Made by a program: the position numbers and the translations under genes
Assembly (NCBI GenBank): GCA_016933195.1
Contig: JAFGBN010000122.1
Location: forward strand, 1 to 37,436
Direction of reading: 5' to 3'
DNA: 37,436 nucleotides
Origin: Dehalococcoidia bacterium
GTDB taxonomy: Bacteria; Chloroflexota; Dehalococcoidia; GIF9; AB-539-J10
Part shown: piece by piece, positions 8,910-20,126 of the stretch
How positions within the stretch are numbered: position 1 is the first letter of the stretch
Layout: every line of letters starts with the position of its first letter
Notes under the pieces: generated by a model
The model's input: only the letters and a program-made list of their open reading frames with translations
The model's database searches: none
Told to the model about the DNA's origin: nothing

Positions 8910-9878
8910 TTAATCAGATAATACCTTCAACAAATCTGTGAGTCCAGAGTGTAATGCTTTTTTCTTTTCCCAGGTGTCCTTAAGAGGCGTGTAAGCTATC
9001 TCTCTGTTTATCTCACCTACCATGTATCCACCTTTACCATCAATCAGCGCTTGAACGGCGGCTGTCCCCAGCCTGCTGGCAAGAACCCGGTCGCGGGCTG
9101 ACGGTGCACCACCACGCTGAATGTGCCCCAATATACAGACTCTTGAGTCGAAACCTGTCTTGTCTTTCACTTCCTGGGCGATGTGAAAGCTCTCGCCTGG
9201 CTGCTCTGTCTCAGCCACTACCACAATGGCGCTTCTTTTACCTTCTTTGAAGTTTTTCTCGAGGCGTCGGCTGAGTTCGTCGATGCTCATCGGGACCTCA
9301 GGAATAAGGAATTCTTCGGCACCACCGGCAATACCGCTCTCTAATGCAATGAAGCCGGTGTGGCGCCCCATCACCTCCACGAAGAAAAGTCGGTCGTGGG
9401 CTGTAGCGGTGTCCCTGATACGATCGATGGCTTCAAGGGCTGTGTTTATAGCAGTATCAAAGCCTATAGTATAGTCCGTGCCGTAGCAATCGTTATCTAT
9501 GGTTCCCGGTATACCAACGATGCTTACACCACACTCCTGCGACAGAAGGGTACCGCCGCGAAAAGTACCATCTCCCCCGATGAGAATCAAGCCTTCAATA
9601 CCTGTATCCTGAAGCATTTTGATAGCCTTTGCCCGGCCCTCCTTCGTTCTGAACTCTTCAGAGCGAGCGGTGCCCAGTATGGTTCCTCCCTGGTAGATAA
9701 TATTGGTAGCTGCCCGTCTATCTAGAGACACAATATCACCGCGAATCAGCCCGGAGTAGCCCCACCTTATGCCAAATATTTCTAAATGATTGACCAATGC
9801 GGCACGCACAGCTCCCCTGATGCAAGCATTCATGCCAGGAGCATCACCGCCGCTTGTCAGGATACCTATCTTTCTCAT
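8910..9878 (-). CDS. pfkA: 6-phosphofructokinase (predicted ATP-dependent)
   Basis: 322 aa, MRKIGILTSGGDAPGMNACIRG, GGDGTFRGG, GIPGTIDNDCYGTDYTIGFDTA, FFVEVMGRHTGFIAL. GGDG and PGTIDND resemble ATP-type PfkA. Confidence 0.96.
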   Translation of the reverse strand: MRKIGILTSGGDAPGMNACIRGAVRAALVNHLEIFGIRWGYSGLIRGDIVSLDRRAATNIIYQGGTILGTARSEEFRTKEGRAKAIKMLQDTGIEGLILIGGDGTFRGGTLLSQECGVSIVGIPGTIDNDCYGTDYTIGFDTAINTALEAIDRIRDTATAHDRLFFVEVMGRHTGFIALESGIAGGAEEFLIPEVPMSIDELSRRLEKNFKEGKRSAIVVVAETEQPGESFHIAQEVKDKTGFDSRVCILGHIQRGGAPSARDRVLASRLGTAAVQALIDGKGGYMVGEINREIAYTPLKDTWEKKKALHSGLTDLLKVLSD

Positions 9879-9922
9879 GATAACCTCCTACCTGTGAACG
9901 AGGAGTTGCTTTCTTGCCCTTT

Positions 9923-11107
9923 CTATTTATCCTGCAATACAGCTACTCCTGGTAATACCCTGCCCTCCAGAAACTCCAGCGAGGCCCCGCCACCAGTGGA
10001 GACATGAGACATCTTGTCCGCTAATCCCATTTCAATTACTGCCTCCGCAGTAGAACCTCCACCGATGACTGTGGTAGCTTCTAGGTCAGCCAGAACCTTC
10101 ATAAGGCTGTACGTCCCTTTGGCGAACTCAGGTATCTCAAATACGCCTACCGGACCATTCCAGACTACGGTCTTACACTTTTTGAGCTCCGTAGAGAATT
10201 CCTGAATGGTATCAGGTCCAATATCGGCAATAGTCCAGCCATCCGGTATCTTTGTAACCGGCACGGTCTTGGTGCTGGCACCAGCTTCCAAATTCTGTGC
10301 CACCACTGAATCCTGGGGCAGCAGAAGCTTGGTGCTCTTGGACTTCGCCTTTTCCATAAGCTGGCGAGCATAATCAAGCCAGTCATTTTCCACCATTGAG
10401 TTCCCGACACCATAGCCCATGCTCTTCAGAAAAGTAGCCGCCATGCCGCCGCCAATAAGTAGGGCATCTACTTTGTTAACAATATTTTCCAGGACAGCCA
10501 GTTTCCCGCTTACCTTGGCACCACCTACCATAGCTGCAAACGGCCGCTTTGGGATTTCCAGAGCTCCACTCAAAGCCTCAAGTTCCTTTTCCATAAGGAA
10601 ACCAGATACGGCCGGCAGATATTTTGCCACTCCCACTACCGAAGCGTGGGCCCGGTGGCTGGCACCAAAGGCATCATTTACAAACACATCGGCAAGTTGA
10701 GAAAGAGCTTTGGCAAAATTCGGGCCGTTCGCCTCCTCTTCAGAGTGAAAACGGATGTTCTCCAAGAACGCAACATCGCCTTTTTTTAGCTTATCTACGG
10801 CAGCCTCTACTTCAGGCCCAACGCTATCCTCCAACGCCTCTACATGCTTACTGAGAAGCTCCGACAATCTTCTGGCTACCGGTGTTAGTCTCAGGCTCTC
10901 CACCACTTTGCCATCGGGCCTGCCCAAGTGCGAGCAGATAATTACCCGTGCATCGTGGTCTATCAGGTATTTAATTGTGGGAAGGCAGGCTTTAATCCGG
11001 CTGTCATCACTGATGGCACCTGCATTATCCATAGGCACGTTGAAATCAACACGGAGGAAAACTCGTTTGCCTGTTACATCTACATCTTGTACCGTCTTTT
11101 TTCGCAT
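9923..11107 (-). CDS. pgk: Phosphoglycerate kinase
   Basis: 394 aa, [70 protein letters not shown]. Confidence 0.98.
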   Translation of the reverse strand: MRKKTVQDVDVTGKRVFLRVDFNVPMDNAGAISDDSRIKACLPTIKYLIDHDARVIICSHLGRPDGKVVESLRLTPVARRLSELLSKHVEALEDSVGPEVEAAVDKLKKGDVAFLENIRFHSEEEANGPNFAKALSQLADVFVNDAFGASHRAHASVVGVAKYLPAVSGFLMEKELEALSGALEIPKRPFAAMVGGAKVSGKLAVLENIVNKVDALLIGGGMAATFLKSMGYGVGNSMVENDWLDYARQLMEKAKSKSTKLLLPQDSVVAQNLEAGASTKTVPVTKIPDGWTIADIGPDTIQEFSTELKKCKTVVWNGPVGVFEIPEFAKGTYSLMKVLADLEATTVIGGGSTAEAVIEMGLADKMSHVSTGGGASLEFLEGRVLPGVAVLQDK

Positions 11108-11128
11108 TGCTGTCTCCCCAGTTGAATG

Positions 11129-12154
<1,026 letters not shown>

Positions 12155-12173
12155 TCATGATTAAGAGTTTACC

Positions 12174-13184
12174 TTATTCCGAATTCGGCTCCAATGTGTT
12201 TTCGGTCGCCCTTATCTTATCCAATGCAAAGGCAGCGGCACCCAGTACACCAGAGTCACGTCCCAACTCAGCACGAGCAAAACGCACTGCCTGATAAGCC
12301 TGTTTGAATGCTCTGCGCTTGGCCTCTTCAAAAGCTGGCTTAAGCAACATGTCTCCGATGTTGGATAATCCTCCTCCAATAACGATTGCTTCTGGATTGA
12401 AGATGTTGACTAAATTTGCCAGACCGACGCCCAAGTAATAAGCTGCTCGGGTAATAAGCTCATTAGCCAGTTTATCGCCAGCCTGTGCCGCCTCCTGAAT
12501 TGCCTCGGCATTTATCTTTTCTATATTTCCATCTGTATACCTCAGGATAGATGTTACCGCTCCCTCTTTGATTCTGTGTCTTGCTTCCCTGGCCAGCGCT
12601 GTACCTGAAGCCAATGTCTCCCAGCATCCCTTATTGCCGCAGTTACACTGGGGCCCCTCATCGTCGATGACCATGTGCCCCAATTCTCCTGCCATCCCGG
12701 CAGAGCCAGTGTAAATTTTGCGGTCGATGATTATGCCGCCTCCTATGCCTGTGCTGACAGTGATATAGATGAAATCCCGGGCACCTCTACCGGCCCCAAA
12801 ATACAGTTCTCCTACAGCAGCTGCATTGGCGTCATTAATAAGGAAAGCCTTCCTGCCAAGCTCTTTCTCGATAATATCGCGCAGGGGGACATTCTTCCAC
12901 CCGGGCAGATTGGGTGAGGTAAACAAGATGCCTGTCTCCGGATTCGATAAGCCTGGGGCTCCCAGCCCTATGGCAGCAAGGTCAGCGGCGGCTATGTGGG
13001 CCTGGTCAAGGGCGCGGCCTACGGATTCCAGAATCGACTTCACCACGACATCCTGACCTTCTTTTGCCGGTGTGATGCTGTGATCGCGCGACAGCATCTT
13101 GCCCTGCGCGTTAGCAACCGCTGTTAGTATCTTCGTGCCACCGAGGTCAATGCCAAGACTCAAAGTATCATGCTTTTCACCCAT
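12174..13184 (-). CDS. glk: ROK-family glucokinase
   Basis: 336 aa, LGIDLGGTKILTAVAN, NDANAAAVGE, STGIGGGIIID, GHMVIDDEGPQCNCGNKGCWETLASG (ROK zinc motif). Confidence 0.92.
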   Translation of the reverse strand: MGEKHDTLSLGIDLGGTKILTAVANAQGKMLSRDHSITPAKEGQDVVVKSILESVGRALDQAHIAAADLAAIGLGAPGLSNPETGILFTSPNLPGWKNVPLRDIIEKELGRKAFLINDANAAAVGELYFGAGRGARDFIYITVSTGIGGGIIIDRKIYTGSAGMAGELGHMVIDDEGPQCNCGNKGCWETLASGTALAREARHRIKEGAVTSILRYTDGNIEKINAEAIQEAAQAGDKLANELITRAAYYLGVGLANLVNIFNPEAIVIGGGLSNIGDMLLKPAFEEAKRRAFKQAYQAVRFARAELGRDSGVLGAAAFALDKIRATENTLEPNSE

Positions 13185-13220
13185 TTTCCAATTCCCCTTT
13201 AAGGGAGATAGTGAAAATGT

Positions 13221-14075
13221 CTACATAAACTCTTCGAATAGCGCTTCAAATTGTGTGGGGGCAATTTTCTGTTTAACTAGAGGCGCTTCCTTTAGAGCCG
13301 GAAGCTGCTCCTCATAAACTGGCCTTTCCTTCCTGTAAATGAGACCGATTGGTATTCGGTCGCCCCACTCCTGTGTTTTGGCAAAGGCTCCTATCTTGTC
13401 GCTTGGGTCATATCCTTCGTCTTCCAGCTTATAGATGCGCTCACGGTACCACTGATAGGTGTTCTTGTGATTGAACGAGACGCAGGGCTGCAGGATATCT
13501 ATCAGGGCAAAGCCTCGGTGCTCTAGGGCCATTTTTAGCAGCTGGGAGAGATGCTGAATTTCGCCAGCAAAGCCTCTTGCCAGAAAGCTCACCTCGGAGG
13601 CTATAGCTAAAGCAAGAGGGTTAAGCGGCTGGCCAGCTCCCAGTGGCGTCGTCCTGGTAACAAATCCCAGGTCGCTGGTAGGTGATGCCTGCCCTTTGGT
13701 CAAACCGTATACCTGGTTATTGTGCGCCATGTAGGTAATATTGACGTTGCGACGTGCGGTGGCCAGCAGGTGGCCGATACCCTCGCCGTAGGCACCACCA
13801 TCGCCATCTATGCCGATAACGACAAGCTTGTTATTGGCAATCTTTGCACCGGTAGCTGTAGCAAGGGTTCGTCCGTGAAGCCCATCGAAGACATTTCCGT
13901 GTGTATAGTGAGGCAATTTGGGTGCCTGCCCGATTCCTGATACAAAGAGCACCTGGTGTGGTTCTATTCCAAGGTCGACCAGTGCCTTTCTCAATGCTTG
14001 GAGAATAGCAAAATTACCGCAGCCCGGGCACCAGGCAATGGGCATTGACTCCGCATAATCTTTGACTGTAATCAT
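13221..14075 (-). CDS. 2-oxoacid:ferredoxin oxidoreductase, beta subunit
   Basis: 284 aa, WCPGCGNFAILQALRKAL, GIGQAPKLPHYTHGNVFDGLHGRTLATATGAKIAN, GIDGDGGAYGEGIGHL (TPP binding). Confidence 0.93.
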   Translation of the reverse strand: MITVKDYAESMPIAWCPGCGNFAILQALRKALVDLGIEPHQVLFVSGIGQAPKLPHYTHGNVFDGLHGRTLATATGAKIANNKLVVIGIDGDGGAYGEGIGHLLATARRNVNITYMAHNNQVYGLTKGQASPTSDLGFVTRTTPLGAGQPLNPLALAIASEVSFLARGFAGEIQHLSQLLKMALEHRGFALIDILQPCVSFNHKNTYQWYRERIYKLEDEGYDPSDKIGAFAKTQEWGDRIPIGLIYRKERPVYEEQLPALKEAPLVKQKIAPTQFEALFEEFM

Positions 14076-14077
14076 GG

Positions 14078-15805
14078 CTAAGATACCTCCTTCTTGATGA
14101 GGTCTACAATTTCCTGTGGCGAGAAGGGACGACCGTCAGATTTGAGAATAGTACCATTGACCTTGTATCCTGTTTCGCGCCTGATCAGGTTCGCCATCTG
14201 CGCCGTGGCATTGTTCTCAATAACGATGTTCTTGGTGCCCTTGTCTAACGCTGTGGAGATCGCTTCTACCGGAAACGGCCATATTTCGCTGATATGAAGC
14301 ACGTTAACCGGCATCCCATCTTTCTTCAGTAAATCAGCGGCCTCTCTTATGGCCCCATAGGTACTGCCCCAGCCAATCAGCGTGAATTCCGAATCGGGTG
14401 ATTCTTGAAACTTCGGGCTGCTTATCTCAGCTTTAAGGCCATTCTGCTTGCGCAGCCGCTTTAAATTCTGTTGATTACGTGTCTCCGCGTCCTCAATCAA
14501 ATGTCCTGCCTCATTGTGCTCATCGGAGTCAGTCACTACCAGGGCTTTTCCTTGCCCTGGTAGGGCTCGTGGAGAGATACCAGACTCAGTTACCAGATGT
14601 CTCTTATAATCGGCTAATCTATCCAGTTCTTCATCGGATAGAAGCTCGCCCCTGTCTATTTTCACCTGCTTCAGGTCAAAACGTTTTACTGTGGCATAGG
14701 AGGTTGCAAGATAATGGTCCGTCAGGACAATCACTGGTGTTTGATACTTCTCTGCCAGATTGAATGCTTTTATTATAGTGTGGAAAGATTCTTCAGCCGT
14801 GGCCGGTGCCAGTATAGCCCGGGGGAATTCACCATGACCAGCGTGGAGAGCAAACCAGAGTTCGCCCTGCTCGGTCCTGGTTGGCATACCTGTAGCCGGG
14901 CCAGGTCGCTGTCCCAATACCACCACTATGGGGGTTTCAGTTATCCCAGCCAGCGCTAAACCTTCTACCATCAGGCAGAAGCCGCCTCCTGAAGTGGCGA
15001 CCATTGCTCTGACTCCGGCATATGCTGCCCCAATAGACATGTTTATGGCAGCTATTTCATCTTCGGCATGCACCGCTACCACGTTGTAACGCCGGCCTTT
15101 GTCTGCCAAGTATTCCAAGATGGGAGTGGTCGGCGTCATCGGGTATCCCGCAATAAACTTGCAGCCACCGACCATAGCTCCTAGAGCCAGAGCTTCGTTA
15201 CCATGCAGGAGCATCCTTTTGCTACTATCAGATATCGGCTTGATTTTCTGGCTCAGTTTATTCACACTGTGCTCATGTGCGAAGTCAAATCCGGCACGTG
15301 CAGCAACAACATTATCCTCGGCAATCTTTTCGCCATGGCGGGTGAACTCTTTTCTCAATACAGACGCTAGAATATCGAAATCATACCCGGCAAGTCCTAT
15401 GGCTGCGCCAACAGCCACAGTGTTTGTCATAAGCTTATTCTTGACTGTTTCTTCAGCCAGTTTTGCGAACGGCACGTTGAAGTAGTTATCCCCACGAGCC
15501 TCGATTTTGGTCTGCTCTTGATCGAAGATGATTACACCGTTACTTTTCAGCTCATCATGGTGAAGATCAATCGTCTCTTTGTTGAGTGCCAGCAGAATGT
15601 CCAACTTTTCTGATATAGTCAGTACCTCTTTGTCACTCACTCTGACCCGGAAAAAGTTGTGACCTCCTCTCACCCTGTTCTCATAGTCTTGGTCAGCAAA
15701 GACGCAGAGACCACCCTGTGCCATGACCTTCGCTAGGACCATGCCAACCGACTGCACTCCCTGTCCCGCTTCCCCACCCGCCATTACATTGAAATCAATT
15801 GCCAT
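14078..15805 (-). CDS. 2-oxoacid:ferredoxin oxidoreductase, alpha subunit (gamma-alpha fusion)
   Basis: 575 aa. Gamma-type N-terminus (AGGEAGQGVQSVGMVLAKV...YENRVRGGHNFFRVRVSD) then alpha-type domain (GNEALALGAMVGGCKFIAGYPMTPTTPILEYLA...AEDEIAAINMSIGAAYAGVRAMVATSGGGFCLM). Confidence 0.93.
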   Translation of the reverse strand: MAIDFNVMAGGEAGQGVQSVGMVLAKVMAQGGLCVFADQDYENRVRGGHNFFRVRVSDKEVLTISEKLDILLALNKETIDLHHDELKSNGVIIFDQEQTKIEARGDNYFNVPFAKLAEETVKNKLMTNTVAVGAAIGLAGYDFDILASVLRKEFTRHGEKIAEDNVVAARAGFDFAHEHSVNKLSQKIKPISDSSKRMLLHGNEALALGAMVGGCKFIAGYPMTPTTPILEYLADKGRRYNVVAVHAEDEIAAINMSIGAAYAGVRAMVATSGGGFCLMVEGLALAGITETPIVVVLGQRPGPATGMPTRTEQGELWFALHAGHGEFPRAILAPATAEESFHTIIKAFNLAEKYQTPVIVLTDHYLATSYATVKRFDLKQVKIDRGELLSDEELDRLADYKRHLVTESGISPRALPGQGKALVVTDSDEHNEAGHLIEDAETRNQQNLKRLRKQNGLKAEISSPKFQESPDSEFTLIGWGSTYGAIREAADLLKKDGMPVNVLHISEIWPFPVEAISTALDKGTKNIVIENNATAQMANLIRRETGYKVNGTILKSDGRPFSPQEIVDLIKKEVS

Positions 15806-15865
15806 TACTCCACCTCCCCAAAATATAGCCTGATGTATAGTAATTCGGCTGTCTTTTCTTTAATA

Positions 15866-16273
15866 CTAGGCAGCGGCTTCGCTGAAGTTTTTATGTTTTT
15901 GGGCTATGGTGCTTGCTAATGCATCCAGAGCCTTGAAGCCTTCTTCCTTAGGCGAACCCTTAACAATCACGGGTTCAAGAAATTCTACCTCAAGATTGGG
16001 TATCATATTGATAATCTGTTCCTTAGCTTGACTGCACCCACCATATGAGCCAATGATAGAAGCAAATCTGGTTTTCGGACGCAGGGCGTTTGTCAGGGGG
16101 ACAGCGTAGGCAGCCTTGGGATGAGGACCAATTAGAGTGATAGTGTGCCAACTATGAGGTTCAGACGTTGCTTGGGATACGGTGTTGACAATTTGACTGT
16201 TGATGCGGTTATGCTTTTTCGAAGTTACGACATAAACGCCGTAACTCAGCTTGTATAAAGCTTTAAGGTCCAT
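15866..16273 (-). pseudogene. Chimeric flavoprotein remnant: flavin-reductase N-terminus joined to C-terminus of an A-type (FprA-like) flavoprotein
   Basis: 135 aa. Residues 1-~39 (MDLKALYKLSYGVYVVTSKKHNRINSQIVNTVSQATSEP) resemble the flavin reductase split-barrel N-terminus. Residues ~48-130 (GPHPKAAYAVPLTNALRPKTRFASIIGSYGGCSQAKEQIINMIPNLEVEFLEPVIVKGSPKEEGFKALDALASTIAQKHKN) resemble the C-terminal flavodoxin-like half of FprA-type proteins. Confidence 0.6.
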
Positions 16274-16375
16274 CGCTCAACTGTTGAAAATCTCCTTCTA
16301 GCAGTTTACACACTTTATCATTCTCATACATTGAAACGAATCTGTCAACTCCTCTTAATATTTGGGGTTTACAAG

Positions 16376-17413
16376 CTAAGGCAATACCGCAACGTGCATT
16401 CCATTTCTGCTTTCAGCAAAGAGAAACGCTTCTCTGATGGAATCAAGTGGGAATCTGTGCGTGATGAGGTCATCAATTGCTATTGCTCCTCTAGCTAACA
16501 TATCAAGAGCTTCTCTGTTATCATTCGGTGTGGAACTGTGGGAGCCTTGAAGAGAAACCTCTCGGTAATGAACCAAATTGCTGTCAATCGAGATGCTGGC
16601 TTGGTCAGGTAGCAAACCACCAAAGAAGTTTACCCGTCCTCCTCTACCTGCCAGTGATAAGGATTGCTCCTGTGCCCACGCTGATGAACAGGCGACTATT
16701 ACTACGTCGGCGCCATTGTCCTCTGTGAGAGCAGCTATTTCTGCCTCCACATGGCTTTTCTGAGAGTCCACCATTTTGTCAATTGAGTCAAGGTTTACCT
16801 GCCCCAGACGCCTGGTTTCCCTTTCAACGAGTATTACCTTGGCAGCACCATTTGCCTTAGCCAGTCGGCAGTGTATTATTCCCACTGGGCCCCCACCGAC
16901 TACTACAACTGTGTCCCCACTGCCAACATGGGATGTTTTCTGAGCTCTAAGACAGCATGCCACGGTTTCAGCAATAGCCGCCTCTTCAAAGCTGACTGTG
17001 TCGTCAATCGTGTTCACAACCCCATACCTCACACCGCATTCAGGAATCAACAGGTATTGGGCGTAGCCGCCGGGCAACTGATGTCCGAAAGACAGGCTAT
17101 TAAGGCAATATATGTCTTGCCCCTTTTGGCAGTAGAAGCACTTACCACAGCCTATTCGGGGCGTAATGGCGACCCGGTCACCGACCTGAAAATCTGACAC
17201 TTGACTACCGACCGCACTTATCTGACCAGCTATCTCATGCCCCAAGATGTGAGGCAGCTTCATTCTGGCGTGACCTTGATGGTAGATTCGCAGGTCAGTA
17301 GCGCAGATGGAGCACACCTTCACCTTAAGGACTATCGAGCACGGCTCCAATTGTGGGTCAGGCACTTCCTTTACCTCCAGGTGCTCAATTGCCTCCAGGA
17401 TGCCAGCTTTCAT
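16376..17413 (-). CDS. Zinc-dependent medium-chain alcohol/polyol dehydrogenase
   Basis: 345 aa, VKVCSICATDLRIYHQGH, LPHILGHEIAGQI, GDRVAITPRIGCGKCFYCQKGQDIYC (structural Zn site), VVVVGGGPVGIIHCRLAKANGA. Confidence 0.92.
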   Translation of the reverse strand: MKAGILEAIEHLEVKEVPDPQLEPCSIVLKVKVCSICATDLRIYHQGHARMKLPHILGHEIAGQISAVGSQVSDFQVGDRVAITPRIGCGKCFYCQKGQDIYCLNSLSFGHQLPGGYAQYLLIPECGVRYGVVNTIDDTVSFEEAAIAETVACCLRAQKTSHVGSGDTVVVVGGGPVGIIHCRLAKANGAAKVILVERETRRLGQVNLDSIDKMVDSQKSHVEAEIAALTEDNGADVVIVACSSAWAQEQSLSLAGRGGRVNFFGGLLPDQASISIDSNLVHYREVSLQGSHSSTPNDNREALDMLARGAIAIDDLITHRFPLDSIREAFLFAESRNGMHVAVLP

Positions 17414-17467
17414 ATTGCCTCGAGTTGCTTTAGGTTAAGGCATCTGCCTTTGCTGTTCTAGTAACTA

Positions 17468-18214
17468 TTACCGTGTCTTTCCCTGTCTGGCTACGGCTTC
17501 CATTGCCTTTTTCACCTCTTCAGGATCGCCGAGGTAGTAGCTCTGCTTTGGTTTCAAATTCTCCTCTAGCTCATATACTAAAGGAATGCCGGTAGGGATG
17601 TTAAGACTTAATATCTCCTGGTCGTTTATGTTATCAAGATATTTGACCAGTGCCCTCAGGCTATTACCATGGGCTGAGATTATTACTTGCTTCCCTGACT
17701 GAACCATCGGTGCTACTGTTTCGTGCCAGTAAGGTAAGACTCTTTGCGACGTATCTTTTAGACTCTCTGTTAGAGGCAGGTCTTTCAAATCAAGGTTGCC
17801 ATATCTGGGGTCATTTCCAGGATATCTCTCGTCCCCCCTATCCACGGCCGGTGGTTGGACGTCGTAGCTTCGCCGCCATATCAAGACCTGCTCCTCACCA
17901 AATTTTGCTGCAGTATCAGACTTGTTCAAGCCCTGTAATGCACCGTAATATCTCTCGTTTAACCGCCAGGAACGGAATACTGGTATCCACATCAAATCCA
18001 TCACATCCAGTACAATCCACAGGGTACGTATTGCTCTCTTTAAGACCGATGTGAAGGCAACGTCAAATGTGTATCCTTGCTCTTTGAGAATTTGTCCCGC
18101 TTTCTTAGCCTCGGTAATTCCCTTTTCTGACAGGTCCGTATCGGTCCAGCCACCGAAGCGATTTTCTTTATTCCATAGACTTTCACCATGTCTCAGTAGT
18201 ACCAGCTTTGTCAT
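17468..18214 (-). CDS. gpmA: 2,3-bisphosphoglycerate-dependent phosphoglycerate mutase
   Basis: 248 aa, [64 protein letters not shown]. Confidence 0.96.
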   Translation of the reverse strand: MTKLVLLRHGESLWNKENRFGGWTDTDLSEKGITEAKKAGQILKEQGYTFDVAFTSVLKRAIRTLWIVLDVMDLMWIPVFRSWRLNERYYGALQGLNKSDTAAKFGEEQVLIWRRSYDVQPPAVDRGDERYPGNDPRYGNLDLKDLPLTESLKDTSQRVLPYWHETVAPMVQSGKQVIISAHGNSLRALVKYLDNINDQEILSLNIPTGIPLVYELEENLKPKQSYYLGDPEEVKKAMEAVARQGKTR

Positions 18215-18272
18215 ATTGTGTCCTCCTTGAATTAACCATGCCTGCTCAAGTCTAACACATGTTTAATTGATG

Positions 18273-19898
18273 TCATCCCAGTTCACTGAGCAGCTCTGGT
18301 ATAGCACCTGTATCACCCCTGCTCAGATGCGACCTGGCTACACGCCGCCCCGCTGATTTTAGAGCCCTCAAGTCGCCCAGAGCTTGAGCACCAGCGAGCA
18401 CGCCAAAGGAATATGGCCTGCCGGGTATGGGTACATCTCTTTCGTAATCAGCGGTAATGAACAGGAATAGTCCTGTGTTTGGCCCGCCCTTGTGGAGCTG
18501 TCCGGTCGAATGAAGGTAGCGCGGCCCATAACCGAACGTGGTTGCCACAGCGTGCCTCTCGACGATTCTGCAGCGGAGTTCTGTCATCATGCCATCCACC
18601 TCAGGGGTCTGCTGAACATAAACCATAACAGCCAGATAATCGCCGCTCCTTGCTTTTGATAGCAACCCGGCAAAAGACTCCGTGACATCAGTTCGTGGAA
18701 GTTCTCCAGTGTGCATGTGTTCCTGCAGCATGGCCTCTGTTGCCTCCTTCGCTGCCTGCACGTTTGGCTGATTGAAAGGGTGAATGCCTAGAACCGCCCC
18801 TGCTACAGCAGTGGCAAACTCCCAGCGAAAGAACTCGGCCCCCAAGTCAAGCTTGTCCTCTATTCTCAGCACAACTAACGGTTGTCCCGAATCTTTTAGT
18901 TTATCTATCACTGCATCAATTGCTGAGTTGTCATCTTGAGAAACACGCAGACAGACAAACAGCCGGTCATCACCATACCTGACTGGTTCTACAAAAGGTT
19001 CACCCGCAACTGGCACGATGCCTTTCCCCTCTTTGCCGGTGCTCTCTGCTACTAATTGCTCTATCCATAGCCCAAAGCTACCAATTGACGGAGACGTAAA
19101 TAGCGTTAGTTTATCCAGCCCCAATGAGGCTAATGTCCCCATGACAGTTCCCAGCTTGGTGCCTGGGTTTTCTGAAAGTGATTTGGCCTCGGTGCATTCT
19201 TTCCGCATACGTTCAGCGCGGTCAAGCAGCACTGCGATATCAATTCCTATCAGGGCTGACGGAACAAGTCCGAAGTAAGACAAAACAGAGTATCGTCCAC
19301 CTATGTCAGGAGGGTTTATGAAGGTGTTGCGAAACCTTTTCTGAGAGGCTAGCTCAGCAAGTGGTGTCTCAGGATCAGTGATGGCGACAAAGTTGTTTCC
19401 CGTATTGTCTTTGCCTACCGCTGATGCTACAAGACTCTCAAAGTACAGAAACAATGAGTTTGGCTCTATTGTAGTGCCAGACTTTGAAGAGACCAGAAAC
19501 AAGGTATGGGCCGGATTAATAATATCTGTGACAGCCAGTACCTTGGTCGGTATTGTGGAGTCCAGCACGATAAGCCCAGGATATCCCGTTGCACTGCCGA
19601 AAGTCTGCTGCAGTACTTCGGGACCTAGGCTGCTGCCACCCATGCCGAGTAGAACCACATGCCGAAAACCGTCTTCTCGTACTTCGCTGGCGAAAGATTG
19701 TAGGGCAGCTACTTGCCTTCGTATTAGGTCAGTAACGGTAAGCCATCCCAGCCTGTTCGTAATTTCGGTGGGATCAGGCTTCCAAATGCTGTGGTCTTTC
19801 TTCCAGATGCGTTCTACTATGTTACGCTGCTTGAGCTCAGCTAGAGTCGCCTCGATATCATCGGTGTAATTTCCAATGTTGGTAACTTCCATACGCAT
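18273..19898 (-). CDS. pgi: Glucose-6-phosphate isomerase (bacterial type seen in transaldolase/Pgi families)
   Basis: 541 aa, VVLLGMGGSSLGPEVLQQTFG, LFLVSSKSGTTIEPNSLFLYF, FGYGPRYLHSTGQLHKGGPNTGLFLFIT. Confidence 0.93.
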   Translation of the reverse strand: MRMEVTNIGNYTDDIEATLAELKQRNIVERIWKKDHSIWKPDPTEITNRLGWLTVTDLIRRQVAALQSFASEVREDGFRHVVLLGMGGSSLGPEVLQQTFGSATGYPGLIVLDSTIPTKVLAVTDIINPAHTLFLVSSKSGTTIEPNSLFLYFESLVASAVGKDNTGNNFVAITDPETPLAELASQKRFRNTFINPPDIGGRYSVLSYFGLVPSALIGIDIAVLLDRAERMRKECTEAKSLSENPGTKLGTVMGTLASLGLDKLTLFTSPSIGSFGLWIEQLVAESTGKEGKGIVPVAGEPFVEPVRYGDDRLFVCLRVSQDDNSAIDAVIDKLKDSGQPLVVLRIEDKLDLGAEFFRWEFATAVAGAVLGIHPFNQPNVQAAKEATEAMLQEHMHTGELPRTDVTESFAGLLSKARSGDYLAVMVYVQQTPEVDGMMTELRCRIVERHAVATTFGYGPRYLHSTGQLHKGGPNTGLFLFITADYERDVPIPGRPYSFGVLAGAQALGDLRALKSAGRRVARSHLSRGDTGAIPELLSELG

Positions 19899-20126
19899 CT
19901 CTCCTCAGGCTCGTGCCTTCCTTTCGTTACAGACTGTCAAGCGCAACCACCAGCACTGCCAAATCTGTACCATTAGGCAGTTTCCTGATACTCTGTCATC
20001 TATAGTAGCATAATGTAATGCTTTCAGCGGAGTACGTTCATTGCAGGAGAGTTGAAATGTATCCACAAAGATATTAACCTGTATGTGTCCAACACAGAGA
20101 ACGATTCGTAGTCAAAAGGAGGTGTA

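Noticed and set aside
19378-19869. 163-aa plus-strand ORF inside pgi
   Set aside because: Antisense shadow of Pgi.
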